Source: Aquincola tertiaricarbonis (lineage in GTDB: Bacteria > Pseudomonadota > Gammaproteobacteria > Burkholderiales > Burkholderiaceae_C). Taken from it: a stretch of 64,000 bases of DNA. How positions within the stretch are numbered: the first letter of the stretch is position 1; each line of letters opens with the position of its first letter. The DNA is taken from assembly GCF_000969605.1 (NCBI RefSeq), contig NZ_JZUE01000019.1:61511-125510 (forward strand), given 5' to 3'. Position numbers and translations under genes: made by a program. Shown here one piece after another: positions 42,047 through 53,537 of the stretch. A model generated the notes under the pieces. That model was given only the letters and a program-made list of their open reading frames with translations, was not told the origin of the DNA and searched no databases.

Positions 42047-42624
42047 TCGGCCCAATGTGCGCGATGCAGGGCGGTTTCGGGGTACCGCTCGAGCAAGGCG
42101 GTATCGGCGTCGCGGGTGTCGCCCACCACCTGGGCCGGGCAGCCGGCCAGCACCGCGAAGTCGGGGAACACGCCGCGCACCGCGCTGCCGGCGCGCACCA
42201 GGGTGCCGCGGCCCAGGCGGGTGCCCGCCTCGATGACCGTGTGCGGGCCGATGAAGCTGTAGGGGCCGATGTGCACCTCGCCGCCCACCCAGCCGGGCCG
42301 CGGGCCCTGCCAGCTGACGAAGGCGCGGCCCAGCAGCCGCGCCGAGCGGTGCGAACTGTGGCTGACGATGCTCACGTGGCTGGTGATCTGCACGCCTTCG
42401 CCGATGGTCAGGCCGCTGCTGGCTTCCAGGTAGCAGAAGGGGCCGATGTACACATGGTCGCCCAGCGTCAGCCGGTCTTCGTGCTCGATGACCACGCTGG
42501 GCGCGATGCGGGTGAACGGCAGGTCGCGGCCCTGCGAGCGTTCGCCGAACACGATGCGGCCCAGCAGCTGGCGCAGCAGCCGGCGCCGCCAGCGGTTGAA
42601 GGCCGCGCGCATGCGGATGTTCAT
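42043..42624 (-). CDS. Hexapeptide-repeat acyltransferase
   Basis: A 193-aa left-handed beta-helix protein. Repeats include LTLGDHVYIGPFCYLEA, LTIGEGVQITSHVSIVSHS and VHIGPYSFIGPHTVIEAGTRLG, ending in the VLAGCPAQVVGDTRD cap usual for sugar O-acetyltransferases. It probably acetylates a glycan precursor. The repeat order does not fit PglD well, so I do not assign it to the bacillosamine-like route. It overlaps the flippase gene by four bases. Confidence 0.84.
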   Translation of the reverse strand: MNIRMRAAFNRWRRRLLRQLLGRIVFGERSQGRDLPFTRIAPSVVIEHEDRLTLGDHVYIGPFCYLEASSGLTIGEGVQITSHVSIVSHSSHRSARLLGRAFVSWQGPRPGWVGGEVHIGPYSFIGPHTVIEAGTRLGRGTLVRAGSAVRGVFPDFAVLAGCPAQVVGDTRDADTALLERYPETALHRAHWAE

Positions 42625-43847
42625 GCCGACACCACCGGCCAGGTGGCCAGCCGCCAGAAGTACCAGCCGAAGTACAGCGCCATGCCGGCCGACACCGCCC
42701 AGCCGGCACCGCGCAGGCCGCCGCAGGCCAGGCCCGCCGCCAGCGACAGCACGAACACGCCCTGCCCGACCAGCGCCAGCTTCAAGGCCCAGGCCTGCGC
42801 GTTCCAGGCCATCGTGACCACCGCCAGCGGCGAGGCCACGAAATGCACGCCGATGTACACCGCCAGCGCCCGCGCCAGCTCGCCCGCGCCCTGCCACTGC
42901 GGCCCGAACACCCGCGCAAAAGCCCATGGTGCGGCCACCCACAGCGCCAGCACCAGCGGCGTGGCCACGGCGGCTAGCGACAGCATCACGCGCCGCACGT
43001 CGGCCCGGCCGGCGGCGGTGGCCCGGCCCTCGCCAGCCGCGGCCAGCCGCGGGTACAGCGCCTGCGACACCGCACCGCCCACCAGCGTGGCCGGCGCCTT
43101 CAGGTAGCGCAGCGTCAGGCCCCAGAAGCCCGCCGCCGCCGGTCCGAGCGTGGCCGCCACCAGCGAAACGGCCAGCGTGTCCTGCAGCGCACCGGCGAAG
43201 GCGTGCGGTGTGTTGAGCAGCGGGAATTCCTTGTGCCGGCGCGCCGCATCGCGCAGCCGCAGGCGGCCGACCTCGAGCCAGCCGCGCAAGCGCAGCCGCA
43301 GCAGCGCGGCGGTGGCCAGCGCGGCCAGCAGCGGCGCGGCGATCAGGCCCGCGATGCCGAGTTGCGCCACGCCCGCGGCGGCCTGGGCCACCGCACCCCC
43401 GCCATGCTGCAGCACCCGGCCCGCGGCCAGTGCCTTGAAGCGCTGCTCGCGCGTGGCCAGCAGCGTCGCCAGCGACACCGCGCCCAGCGCGGCCACCGCC
43501 AGCGGCAGCCACAGCGGCCAGGGGTGGCCGATGCCCACCGCCCAGGCCACGCCACCCACGGCCGACAGCAGGGTGCAGCCGGCCAGCAGCCACAGGCACA
43601 GCGCGCGCAATGCGGTCGCTTCCTCGTCGTCGCGCGCCATCGGCAAGGCAAATTCATAGCGCGCGCAAGCCACCACCGCCAGGTTGGCGGCCACGGCGGC
43701 GAACAGGTGGTAGATGCCGAATTCGGCCGGCGTGTACAGCCGCGTGAGCCAGGGCCCCAGCGCCAGCGGAATGGCCTGGGCCGCCAGCCCGCCCGCCAGC
43801 AGCGTGAAGGTGGCGCGCTTCAGGCCCACGACGGCCGGTGCGGTCAA
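42621..43847 (-). CDS. Second Wzx-type flippase / oligosaccharide translocase
   Basis: A MOP-family membrane protein of about 408 aa with 10-12 hydrophobic segments. The start region GLKRATFTLLAGGLAAQAIPLALGPWLTRLYTP and YEFALPMARDDEEA resemble flippases found beside wbpB/D/E genes. No ATG is available near the beginning; I propose TTG at 43847, which overlaps the aminotransferase stop (TTGA), with GTG at 43829 as the alternative. It differs clearly from the flippase at 22733, so the two probably handle different glycans. Confidence 0.85.
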   Translation of the reverse strand: MTAPAVVGLKRATFTLLAGGLAAQAIPLALGPWLTRLYTPAEFGIYHLFAAVAANLAVVACARYEFALPMARDDEEATALRALCLWLLAGCTLLSAVGGVAWAVGIGHPWPLWLPLAVAALGAVSLATLLATREQRFKALAAGRVLQHGGGAVAQAAAGVAQLGIAGLIAAPLLAALATAALLRLRLRGWLEVGRLRLRDAARRHKEFPLLNTPHAFAGALQDTLAVSLVAATLGPAAAGFWGLTLRYLKAPATLVGGAVSQALYPRLAAAGEGRATAAGRADVRRVMLSLAAVATPLVLALWVAAPWAFARVFGPQWQGAGELARALAVYIGVHFVASPLAVVTMAWNAQAWALKLALVGQGVFVLSLAAGLACGGLRGAGWAVSAGMALYFGWYFWRLATWPVVSA

Positions 43848-44953
43848 CGCGTCGCAGCCACCGCGCTGCGCAGCGCGGCGACCACCGCCTGCTGGTCGGC
43901 CTCGGCCAGGTCGGCGCTCATCGGCAGGCTCAGCACGGTCGCGGCGGCGCGGTCGGCATGCGGGCAGCCGGCGGCGGGCGCATGGGCTTCGTAGGCCGGC
44001 TGGCGGTGCAGCGGCCGCGGATAGTGCACGGCGGTGGGAAGACCCTGTGCCTTCAGCGCCGCGGCCACCGCGTCGCGGCCCTGCTCGATGAAAACGGTGA
44101 ACTGCGCCCACACGCAATCCCGGTCCGGGCGCACGCTGGTCAGGCCCAGGCCGGGCACGTCGGCCAGCGCGTGGCGGTAGGTGGCACCCAGGCGCGCGCG
44201 CTGCGCCAGTTCCCACTCGAAGCGTTCCAGCTTCGCCAGCACCACGGCGCACTGCAGCGTGTCCATGCGGCCGCCGACGCCCACGCGGGTGTGGGTGTAG
44301 CGCGCGCTCTGGCCGTGGATGCGGATCTCGCGCGCAGCCTGGGCCAGCGCATCGTCGTCGGTGAACAGCGCGCCGCCGTCGCCGTAGCAGCCCAGCGGCT
44401 TGCTGGGAAAGAAGCTGGTGGCACCGAAGCTCGACAGGCCGCAGGAGCGCTTGCTGCCGTACCGTGCGCCGAAGCTCTGGGCCGCATCCTCGATCACGAC
44501 CAGCCCGCCATGCCGCGCGGCGATGGCGTTGATCGCGTCCATGTCGGCCACTTGTCCATACAAGCTCACCGGCATGATGGCCCTGGTGCGTGGCGTGATG
44601 GCCGCTTCGATCAGCCGGGCGTCGATGTTGCAGGTGTCGGGCTCGATGTCGACGAACACCGGCACCGCGCCCAGCAGCACGATGGTCTCGGCCGTGGCCG
44701 CGAAAGTGAAAGGCGTGGTGACCACCTCATCGCCCGGGCCGATGCCCGCGGCCATCAGCGCGATCAGCAGCGCCTCGGTGCCGCTGGCCACGGTGATGCA
44801 GTGGCGTGTGCCGGCGAACGCCGCCAGCGCCGCTTCCAGCTCCGCCACCTCGGGCCCCATGATGTACTGGCCGTGGTCCAGCACCTGCTGGATGCGGGCG
44901 TCGATGCGCGGCTTCAGCGCCGCGTACTGGGCCTTCAGGTCGGTGAATTGCAT
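43844..44953 (-). CDS. wbpE: UDP-3-keto-uronate aminotransferase (WbpE-like, DegT family)
   Basis: PLP aminotransferase of 369 aa. MQFTDLKAQYAALKPRID is the WbpE-type N-terminus; [28 protein letters not shown] follows, and the PLP Lys is in SFFPSKPLGCYGDGGAL. WbpE adds the amino group at C-3 of UDP-2-acetamido-3-keto-glucuronate made by WbpB. It is adjacent to wbpD (7-base gap) and one gene from wbpB, which together define the role. It starts right after wbpD on the minus strand. Confidence 0.92.
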   Translation of the reverse strand: MQFTDLKAQYAALKPRIDARIQQVLDHGQYIMGPEVAELEAALAAFAGTRHCITVASGTEALLIALMAAGIGPGDEVVTTPFTFAATAETIVLLGAVPVFVDIEPDTCNIDARLIEAAITPRTRAIMPVSLYGQVADMDAINAIAARHGGLVVIEDAAQSFGARYGSKRSCGLSSFGATSFFPSKPLGCYGDGGALFTDDDALAQAAREIRIHGQSARYTHTRVGVGGRMDTLQCAVVLAKLERFEWELAQRARLGATYRHALADVPGLGLTSVRPDRDCVWAQFTVFIEQGRDAVAAALKAQGLPTAVHYPRPLHRQPAYEAHAPAAGCPHADRAAATVLSLPMSADLAEADQQAVVAALRSAVAATR

Positions 44954-44960
44954 GGCGCGA

Positions 44961-45536
<576 letters not shown>

Positions 45537-45547
45537 GGCCGCCTCCT

Positions 45548-46621
45548 TCAGAACACCAGGGGCAGGCCCACGCGGGTGCCGTCGCGCGCGCTGCGGTAGG
45601 CCGCGATGATCACTTCCAGCGAGCGCAGGCCTTCGTAGCCGTCGACCTCGGCGCTGGCCTGGCCGAGCAGCGTGTCGATCACGTTGGCGTAGTACAGCGG
45701 GTGGCCATGGCCATAGACCGAAGGCGGCGCGTAGTTGGCCGACTTCACCACCTCGTCCTCCGGCTGCACGTCTTCGAAGGCCCAGTGCTGGATCTCGTTG
45801 ACCGCCACGCCGCCGATGCGCACGGTGCCCTTCTCGCCCAGCACGGTGATGCTGCCTTCGAAGTTCTTGCCGTGCGTCAGCATCGTCACGTTGATGGAGG
45901 CCAGGCCGCCGCGGCGCAGGCGCAGGCTCATCACGCCGGTGTCTTCCGCTTCGATGTCGCGGCCCAGCGTGGCGGTGTAGGCATGCACGTTGTCCACCGG
46001 GCCCACCAGCCAGTCGACCATGTCCACATAGTGGCTGGCCTGGTTCATGAAGGCGCCGCCGTCCATGTCCCAGCGGCCGCGCCAGGGGGCTTCGTCGTAG
46101 TAGCTCTGCGGGCGGGTCCAGAACACGTTGACGTTGACCATCGCGATGCGGCCGAAGCGCCCGCCGTCGATGGCCTTCTTCAGCAGTTGCAGCGTGGTGT
46201 TGAGCCGGTTCTGCTTGACCACGAACAGCTTGACGCCCGCCTCGCGGCAGGCGCGCACCATGGCCATGCCCTCGTCCCACTTGGTGGCCATGGGCTTTTC
46301 GCTGAGCACATGGCGGCCCGCATGCGCCACCTCGATGGCCTGGCGCGAATGCAGGCCGCTGGGCGTGGCCAGCACCACGATGTCGGGTTCGCTGCCGGCC
46401 AGCAGCGCGGCCAGGGTGTTGAAGCGCGGCACGCCGGCCAGGTGCGGCGCATGCGCCACCAGCGACTCGATCGCCTCGGGCCGCTTGTCGCACAGCGCCA
46501 CCAGCTCGGCCCGCTCGGCATGGGCGGCGAGCGCCGCCACGTGGTTGCGCGCGATGCGGCCGCAGCCCATCAGGGCGAAGCGGATGCGCCGGCCGGCCAC
46601 CGGGGTGAGCGTTGCGGCCAT
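45548..46621 (-). CDS. wbpB: UDP-2-acetamido-2-deoxyglucuronate 3-dehydrogenase (WbpB-like, GFO/IDH/MocA)
   Basis: NAD-dependent oxidoreductase of 357 aa. [17 protein letters not shown] binds the cofactor and [15 protein letters not shown] carries the EKP motif. [26 protein letters not shown] and [12 protein letters not shown] are typical of WbpB/WlbA, which oxidise C-3 of UDP-GlcNAcA. Start 46621 overlaps the rfbC stop by one base (TGATG). The 6-dehydrogenase WbpA that should supply the substrate and the epimerase WbpI are absent from the window. Confidence 0.93.
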   Translation of the reverse strand: MAATLTPVAGRRIRFALMGCGRIARNHVAALAAHAERAELVALCDKRPEAIESLVAHAPHLAGVPRFNTLAALLAGSEPDIVVLATPSGLHSRQAIEVAHAGRHVLSEKPMATKWDEGMAMVRACREAGVKLFVVKQNRLNTTLQLLKKAIDGGRFGRIAMVNVNVFWTRPQSYYDEAPWRGRWDMDGGAFMNQASHYVDMVDWLVGPVDNVHAYTATLGRDIEAEDTGVMSLRLRRGGLASINVTMLTHGKNFEGSITVLGEKGTVRIGGVAVNEIQHWAFEDVQPEDEVVKSANYAPPSVYGHGHPLYYANVIDTLLGQASAEVDGYEGLRSLEVIIAAYRSARDGTRVGLPLVF

Positions 46622-47190
46622 CAGTCCAGCCGAGCGTCCGCCAGCAGCGGCGCGGCCGCGTCCTTGGGCGCCAGGCGCGGCTGCACGCCGGCCGGCAGCG
46701 GCCACTCGATGCCGATGGCCGGATCGTTCCAGACGATGCTGCCTTCGCAGTCCTTGGCGTAGGTGTCGGTGGTCTTGTAGAGGAAGTGGGTGTCGTCCTC
46801 CATCGCCACGAAGGCATGCGCGAAGCCTTCGGGAACCCACAGCTGGCGCTTGTTGTCGGCCGACAGCAGCTCACCGACCCACTGGCCGAAGGTGGGCGAG
46901 CCGCGGCGGATGTCCACCGCCACGTCGAAGGCCGAGCCCTTGACCACGCGCACCAGCTTGCCCTGGGCATGCGGCGCGCGCTGGTAGTGCAGGCCGCGCA
47001 GCACCCAGGCGGCGCTGACGGAATGGTTGTCCTGCACGAAGGGCCGCGGCGCGGGCAGGCCCAGCTCGGCCAGCTGCGCATGGAAGCGCGGCTCGTTGTA
47101 GCTCTCGGAGAACCAGCCGCGGTCGTCGCCGAACACGGCCGGCTCGACGATCACGACGCCCGGCAGGCGGGTGGGGATCAGCTTGCTCAT
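46621..47190 (-). CDS. rfbC: dTDP-4-dehydrorhamnose 3,5-epimerase
   Basis: Cupin double epimerase (189 aa) of dTDP-L-rhamnose synthesis. [19 protein letters not shown] holds His68, [11 protein letters not shown]ys78 and [11 protein letters not shown]yr138, all expected catalytic residues; PEGFAHAFV is typical. It is the fourth gene in the run rfbB-rfbD-rfbA-rfbC, with a four-base gap after rfbA. It is distinct from the shorter paralogue in the CDP-sugar set at 20377. Confidence 0.97.
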   Translation of the reverse strand: MSKLIPTRLPGVVIVEPAVFGDDRGWFSESYNEPRFHAQLAELGLPAPRPFVQDNHSVSAAWVLRGLHYQRAPHAQGKLVRVVKGSAFDVAVDIRRGSPTFGQWVGELLSADNKRQLWVPEGFAHAFVAMEDDTHFLYKTTDTYAKDCEGSIVWNDPAIGIEWPLPAGVQPRLAPKDAAAPLLADARLD

Positions 47191-47194
47191 GGCG

Positions 47195-48085
47195 TCAGAA
47201 CACCTTGTCCTGCAGCACCTTCATCAGGTACTGGCCATAACCGTTCTTCAGCATGGGCGCGGCCAGCTTCTCGACGGCGGCGGCATCGATCCAGCCGCTG
47301 CGGTACGCAATTTCTTCCAGGCAGGCCACCTTCAGGCCCTGGCGCTTTTCCAGCGTGGCGATGAACTGGCCGGCTTCCAGCAGGCTGTCGTGCGTGCCGG
47401 TGTCCAGCCAGGCGTAGCCTCGGCCCATGATCTCGACCTGGAGCTGCCCGCGCTCGAGGTAGGCGGCGTTGACGTCGGTGATCTCCAGCTCGCCGCGCGG
47501 GCTCGGCTTGATGTTGGCGGCGATGTCGCACACCTGCTGGTCGTAGAAGTACAGGCCGGTGACCGCGTAGTTGCTCTTGGGCTGCGGGGGCTTTTCCGCG
47601 ATGCTGATGGCGCGCTGGCCACCATCGAACTCGACCACGCCATAACGCTCGGGATCGTGCACGTGGTAGGCGAACACCGTGGCGCCCTGGTCGCGGCCGG
47701 CGGCGTTCTTCAGCAGGCCCTGGAAGTCATGGCCGTGGAAGATGTTGTCGCCCAGCACCAGCGCGCTGGGGCAGCTGCCCACGTGCTGCTTGCCCAGGAT
47801 GAAGGCCTGCGCCAGGCCGTCGGGCTTCTCCTGCACGCAATACGTGAGGTTGACGCCCCAGCGGCTGCCGTCGCCCAGCAGCGATTCGAAGCGCGGCGTG
47901 TCCTGCGGCGTGCTGATGATCAGCACGTCGCGGATGCCGGCCAGCATCAGCGTGGACAGCGGGTAATAGACCATCGGCTTGTCGAACACCGGCAGCAGCT
48001 GCTTGCTCATGGCCAGCGTGGCCGGGTGCAGCCGGGTGCCGGAGCCGCCGGCCAGGATGATGCCCTTGCGGGTGGTATTGCTCAT
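47195..48085 (-). CDS. rfbA: Glucose-1-phosphate thymidylyltransferase
   Basis: Produces dTDP-glucose (296 aa). [43 protein letters not shown] is the invariant start (cite: [14 protein letters not shown]); [27 protein letters not shown] and [13 protein letters not shown] follow. Standard length and residues. It sits 22 bases after rfbD and four bases before rfbC. Confidence 0.98.
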   Translation of the reverse strand: MSNTTRKGIILAGGSGTRLHPATLAMSKQLLPVFDKPMVYYPLSTLMLAGIRDVLIISTPQDTPRFESLLGDGSRWGVNLTYCVQEKPDGLAQAFILGKQHVGSCPSALVLGDNIFHGHDFQGLLKNAAGRDQGATVFAYHVHDPERYGVVEFDGGQRAISIAEKPPQPKSNYAVTGLYFYDQQVCDIAANIKPSPRGELEITDVNAAYLERGQLQVEIMGRGYAWLDTGTHDSLLEAGQFIATLEKRQGLKVACLEEIAYRSGWIDAAAVEKLAAPMLKNGYGQYLMKVLQDKVF

Positions 48086-48107
48086 GGTGGGTACGGCAGT
48101 CGGTTGA

Positions 48108-49001
48108 TCAGCGGAAGGCTTCGGTCAGCATGCGTTCGACACCCTCTTGCCACGGCGGCATCACGAGGTCGAAGGCCTGCTGCAGGCGGGCGGTGGACAG
48201 CCGCGAATTCAGCGGCCGCTGCGCCGGCGTCGGGAAGCTGGTGGTCGGCACCGGCTCGATGGCGCCGGGCGCCACCTTCAGCGGCAGGCCGTTGGCACGC
48301 GCCCAGTCGATGACGAAGCTGGCATAGCCGTGCCAGCTGGTCTCGCCCGCGGCCACCGCGTGGTAGGTGCCGCACAGCGCCGGGTTGGCGCGGCAGGCGC
48401 GGATGGCATGGGCGGTGATGTCGGCCAGCAGGTCGGCACCGGTGGGTGCGCCGATCTGGTCGTCGATCACGGTGAGCTTCTCGCGCTCGCCGGCCAGCCG
48501 CAGCATGGTGCGGGCGAAGTTGCCGCCACGCGCGCCGTAGACCCAGCTGGTGCGCAGGATCACATGCGGGCAGCCGCTGGCGCGGATGGCCTCCTCGGCC
48601 TGCAGCTTGGTGCGGCCGTAGACGCTCAAGGGGCCGGTGGGCGCATCCTCGTCGCGCGCATGGCTGCCGCTGCCGTCGAACACATAGTCCGTGCTGTAGT
48701 GCACCAGCAGCGCGCCGATCGCGGCGGCCTCGTGGGCGATCACCGCCGGACCGGTGGCATTCAGCGCCTCGGCCAGCGCCGGTTCGCTCTCGGCCTTGTC
48801 CACCGCGGTGTGGGCGGCGGCATTCACGATCACGTCGGGCCGCACCTGGCGCACCGTCTCGGCCAGGCCCTCGGGGCGGCTGAAGTCGGCGTGCAGCGTG
48901 GTGCTGTCGAAGTCCAGCGCGACCAGCTCGCCCAGCGGGCGCAGCGCGCGCTGCAGCTCCCAGCCGACCTGGCCGCCCTTGCCGAAGAGCAGGACCTTCA
49001 T
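48108..49001 (-). CDS. rfbD: dTDP-4-dehydrorhamnose reductase
   Basis: NADPH-dependent SDR (297 aa) for the last step to dTDP-L-rhamnose. [20 protein letters not shown] gives the cofactor motif; [23 protein letters not shown] and [15 protein letters not shown] (Tyr-Lys) are diagnostic. The start at 49001 overlaps the rfbB stop by four bases; a long frame upstream runs through rfbB. Confidence 0.97.
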   Translation of the reverse strand: MKVLLFGKGGQVGWELQRALRPLGELVALDFDSTTLHADFSRPEGLAETVRQVRPDVIVNAAAHTAVDKAESEPALAEALNATGPAVIAHEAAAIGALLVHYSTDYVFDGSGSHARDEDAPTGPLSVYGRTKLQAEEAIRASGCPHVILRTSWVYGARGGNFARTMLRLAGEREKLTVIDDQIGAPTGADLLADITAHAIRACRANPALCGTYHAVAAGETSWHGYASFVIDWARANGLPLKVAPGAIEPVPTTSFPTPAQRPLNSRLSTARLQQAFDLVMPPWQEGVERMLTEAFR

Positions 49002-50062
49002 GCGCGGCCGCCGTAGTTGGTGCCGATCCAGTCCTTGTAGGCGCCGCTCTGCACGTCGGCCACCCACTGCGTGTTCTCCAGGTACCACTGCACCGTCTTG
49101 CGGATGCCGGTCTCGAAGGTCTCGGCCGGGCGCCAGCCCAGCTCGCGCTCGATCTTGCGGGCGTCGATGGCGTAGCGGCGGTCGTGGCCCGGGCGGTCGG
49201 TCACGTAGGTGATCAGGCGGCTGTAGGGGCCGGCCGGGTCGGGCTTCAGCTCGTCGAGCAGCGCGCACACGCGCTGGACGATGTCGATGTTGGCCTGCTC
49301 GTTCCAGCCGCCGATGTTGTAGGTCTCGCCCAGCGTGCCGCGCTCCAGCACCGCGCGGATGCCGCTGCAGTGGTCCTTCACGTACAGCCAGTCGCGGATC
49401 TGCTGGCCGTCACCGTACACCGGCAGCGGCTTGCCGGCCAGGGCGTTGACGATCATCAGCGGGATCAGCTTCTCGGGGAAGTGATAGGGCCCGTAGTTGT
49501 TCGAGCAGTTGGTGGTGACCACCGGCAGGCCGTAGGTGTGGTGCCAGGCGCGCACCAGGTGGTCGCTGGCGGCCTTGCTGGCCGAGTACGGGCTGTTGGG
49601 CTCGTAGGGGTTGGTCTCGGCGAACGGCGGGTCGCTGGGCTTGAGCGAGCCGTACACCTCGTCGGTGCTCACGTGGTGGAAGCGGAAGGCCGCCTTGGCA
49701 TCGCCCTGGAGCTTGCCCCAATAGGCGCGGGCGGCTTCCAGCAGCGCGAAGGTGCCGTCGATGTTGGTGCGCATGAACGCGCCGGGGCCATGGATGCTGC
49801 GGTCCACGTGACTTTCGGCGGCGAAGTGCACCAGCGCACGCGGCTGGTGCGTTGCCACCAGCTCGTCGACCAGGTTGCGGTCGCAGATGTCGCCCTGCAC
49901 GAACACGTGGCGGGCGTCACCTTCCAGCGACTTCAGGTTGCCGAGGTTGCCGGCATAGGTCAGCAGATCGAGGTTGATCACCTTCTCGTCCGACTGGGCC
50001 AGCCAGTCGAGCACGAAGTTGCTGCCGATGAAGCCGGCGCCGCCTGTCACGAGGATCGTCAT
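48998..50062 (-). CDS. rfbB: dTDP-glucose 4,6-dehydratase
   Basis: NAD-dependent SDR (354 aa), second step of dTDP-rhamnose synthesis. [48 protein letters not shown] and [18 protein letters not shown] are diagnostic; [18 protein letters not shown] follows. It is the promoter-proximal gene of the minus-strand glycan block, divergent from lysS across 174 bases. The ribosome site upstream of the ATG is weak. Confidence 0.98.
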   Translation of the reverse strand: MTILVTGGAGFIGSNFVLDWLAQSDEKVINLDLLTYAGNLGNLKSLEGDARHVFVQGDICDRNLVDELVATHQPRALVHFAAESHVDRSIHGPGAFMRTNIDGTFALLEAARAYWGKLQGDAKAAFRFHHVSTDEVYGSLKPSDPPFAETNPYEPNSPYSASKAASDHLVRAWHHTYGLPVVTTNCSNNYGPYHFPEKLIPLMIVNALAGKPLPVYGDGQQIRDWLYVKDHCSGIRAVLERGTLGETYNIGGWNEQANIDIVQRVCALLDELKPDPAGPYSRLITYVTDRPGHDRRYAIDARKIERELGWRPAETFETGIRKTVQWYLENTQWVADVQSGAYKDWIGTNYGGRA

Positions 50063-50165
50063 GGGAGTGCTGTGCAGTGTTCCCTGGCCCCGCGCCGGCA
50101 CAGCGCCGCGGCTGGACGGGCCCGGGAAACAAACCCCGGCAGTATGCCCGCAGAGGGTCAGCACC

Positions 50166-50171
50166 TAGAAT
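50166..50171 (+). promoter_or_regulatory. Possible -10 element for lysS in the rfbB-lysS divergent region
   Basis: TAGAAT at 50166-50171 lies 65 bases before the lysS ATG in the 174-base divergent gap (50063-50236), in a CTAGAATCGCC context like that before the export gene. No convincing -35 at 17 bases. The rest of the gap is featureless to my eye; the rfbB promoter must also lie here. Confidence 0.3.
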
Positions 50172-50236
50172 CGCCACCCCCTAGCGCCCCAGGCGCCGCC
50201 TTCACGGCCCCCACGGCCCACCTCCGGCCCCATCGC

Positions 50237-51745
<1,509 letters not shown>

Positions 51746-51758
51746 AGGCAGGCCTGCG

Positions 51759-52313
51759 GTGTTGTCGTCCCGCATCGAGTCCCTGCACATCCTGGAGGCG
51801 GCCTGCTGGCAGGAGCTGGAGAAAGCCGCCACCGACCCCGCCCACGGCTGGCGGCTGATGACCCTGGCCACCGTCCAAGGCGACGAGGCCGATGCCCGCA
51901 GCGTGGTGCTGCGCGAAGCGCGCCGCGGCCCGCAGGAGCTGCTGTTCTACAGCGACGCCCGGGCCGCCAAGGTGCGGCAGATTGGGCAACAGCCCAAGGG
52001 CACGCTGGTGATGTGGTCGAAGGCGCTGAGCTGGCAGCTTCGGCTGCGGGTGGCGATGACCGTGGCAACCGACGGCCCCGACGTGGCTTCCCGCTGGGCC
52101 CAGGTGCGGCTCACGCGCTCGGCGGCCGACTACCTGGCCGGCGCCGCGCCGGGCAGCGAGCTGCCCTCGCCGCTGGTGCCCGAGCGCGCCGCGCGGGAGC
52201 ATTTCGCGGTGATCACCGCCCGTGTGCTGTCCATCGACTGGACCGAGCTGCATGTCGACGGCCACCGCCGCGCGATCTTCTCGGCCGACCACGCCACCTG
52301 GGCGCAGCCGTGA
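51759..52313 (+). CDS. Pyridoxamine 5'-phosphate oxidase-family protein
   Basis: A 184-aa FMN-binding split-barrel protein. WRLMTLATVQGDEADARSVVLREAR and LLFYSDARAAKVRQIGQQPKGTLVMW (cite: FYSDARAAKVRQI) match the PNPOx-like family, but it is shorter than PdxH and lacks its full C-terminal dimerisation domain, so true PNP oxidase activity is unproven. The start is GTG at 51759, 13 bases after lysS. A Rho-independent terminator follows four bases after the stop. Confidence 0.82.
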   Translation: MLSSRIESLHILEAACWQELEKAATDPAHGWRLMTLATVQGDEADARSVVLREARRGPQELLFYSDARAAKVRQIGQQPKGTLVMWSKALSWQLRLRVAMTVATDGPDVASRWAQVRLTRSAADYLAGAAPGSELPSPLVPERAAREHFAVITARVLSIDWTELHVDGHRRAIFSADHATWAQP

Positions 52314-52316
52314 ACT

Positions 52317-52338
52317 GCGCCGGATAGCCGGCGCTTTT
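52317..52338 (+). terminator. Rho-independent terminator after lysS and the PNPOx gene
   Basis: A perfect 7-bp GC stem (GCGCCGG 52317-52323, CCGGCGC 52328-52334), four-base loop ATAG, and an immediate TTTT. Orientation fits termination of the lysS unit. This is the clearest intrinsic terminator in the window. Confidence 0.78.
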
Positions 52339-52361
52339 CGACACGTTTGCGCAGGCTTCGG

Positions 52362-52392
52362 TTGTCAACCGGAACGCGGCTCAACCGATATA
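52362..52392 (+). promoter_or_regulatory. Possible promoter upstream of the 82-aa gene
   Basis: TTGTCA at 52362-52367 is a good -35 match. GATATA at 52387-52392 could be the -10, but the spacer is 19 bases, longer than ideal. It lies between the lysS-unit terminator and the next ATG at 52425, where a promoter is needed. Confidence 0.35.
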
Positions 52393-52424
52393 GGGAGACC
52401 TCGTCAGAGAGTTGTCCCCACACC

Positions 52425-52673
52425 ATGCCATCTCCCGCCCATCCCGTCTTCGAACGCCTGACCGCCGCGCAAAGCCCGCTGGCCCGCCAGCAGCTGCTGC
52501 ATGAGCTGGAAAAGCTCGTCGACAGCCGCCCTGCAGAGAAGGCGCTGGCCCAGCGCGTGCACCAGGTGATCGACCGCGGCGTGCCGTACTTCGCGCCCAC
52601 CGACGCCCACTACCTGAGCTGGGCCCGCCAGGTGGCCGAGCTCTGGCAGCGCGCCGAAGCCCTGCCCGCCTGA
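52425..52673 (+). CDS. Conserved small hypothetical protein (82 aa)
   Basis: Not recognised. A soluble, probably all-helical 82-aa protein rich in Ala, Leu, Gln and Arg (HPVFERLTAAQSPLARQQLL, then AYLSWARQVAELWQRAEAL near the end as YLSWARQVAELWQRA). No membrane segment or metal motif. ATG 52425 is preferred; the upstream extension of the frame is unlike coding sequence. It is flanked by a terminator on the left and a convergent crotonase gene on the right, so it is a single-gene unit. Confidence 0.65.
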   Translation: MPSPAHPVFERLTAAQSPLARQQLLHELEKLVDSRPAEKALAQRVHQVIDRGVPYFAPTDAHYLSWARQVAELWQRAEALPA

Positions 52674-52689
52674 CACCGGCCGGCAGGCG

Positions 52690-53478
52690 TTACCGGTGCT
52701 TGAACACCGGGGCGCGCTTGCTCAGGAAGGCGTCCATGCCTTCCTTCTGGTCTTCCGTCGCGAACATCGCGTGGAAGAGGCGCCGCTCGTAGGACACGCC
52801 GTCCGACAGCCCGCCCTCGAAGGCCTTGTTCACGCATTCCTTGGCCATCATCACGCTGGGCATGCCGTAGCCGCAGATGACCGTGGCCGCGCCGATGGCC
52901 TCGTCGATCAGCTTGTCGGCCGGCACCACGCGCGACACCAGCCCGGCCCGCTCCGCCTCGGCCGCGTCCATCATGCGGGCGGTGAGGATCATGTCCATCG
53001 CCTTGCTCTTGCCCACCGCGCGCGGCAGCCGCTGCGTGCCGCCGGCGCCCGGCATGATGCCGATCTTGATCTCCGGCTGGCCGAACTTGGCCGTGTCGGC
53101 GGCGATGATGAAGTCGCACATCATCGCCAGCTCGCAGCCGCCGCCCAGCGCGAAACCCGCCACCGCGGCGATCACCGGCTTGCGCACCTGGCGGATGGTT
53201 TCCCAGTTGCGGGTGATGAAGTTGCCGCCGTAGGTGTCCTCGAAGGTGTACTTGGCCATCGCCGCGATGTCGGCGCCGGCCGCGAAGGCCTTCTCGCTGC
53301 CGGTGATCACGATGCAGCCGATGCCCGGGTCGGCATCGAAGGCCAGCAGCGCATGGCCCAGGTCGTTCATCAGGCCATCGTTCAGCGCATTGAGCTGCTT
53401 GGGCCGGTTCAGCGTGATGAGCGCGGTCTTCAGCGGGCCGTCGCCGCGCAGCTCGGTGAGGATGTTCTCGTAGTCCAT
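52690..53478 (-). CDS. Enoyl-CoA hydratase (crotonase family)
   Basis: Hydrates trans-2-enoyl-CoA in beta-oxidation or related routes (262 aa). Both catalytic Glu residues of true hydratases are present: Glu116 in [12 protein letters not shown] and Glu136 in [21 protein letters not shown] and [12 protein letters not shown] form the CoA/oxyanion site. The start is 53478 (MDYENIL). It stands alone between a convergent small gene and a co-directional DUF3108 gene 59 bases away. Confidence 0.93.
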   Translation of the reverse strand: MDYENILTELRGDGPLKTALITLNRPKQLNALNDGLMNDLGHALLAFDADPGIGCIVITGSEKAFAAGADIAAMAKYTFEDTYGGNFITRNWETIRQVRKPVIAAVAGFALGGGCELAMMCDFIIAADTAKFGQPEIKIGIMPGAGGTQRLPRAVGKSKAMDMILTARMMDAAEAERAGLVSRVVPADKLIDEAIGAATVICGYGMPSVMMAKECVNKAFEGGLSDGVSYERRLFHAMFATEDQKEGMDAFLSKRAPVFKHR

Positions 53479-53537
53479 TCGCGTGGTCCCTCGGTGGCAC
53501 AGTCGTGCGGGCACTATAGGCGGGGCACCACGGCCGG

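Noticed and set aside
52674..52698. CACCGG/CCGGTG inverted repeat between convergent genes as a terminator
   Set aside because: Only six pairs with a 13-base loop, no T-run, and it overlaps the crotonase stop codon.
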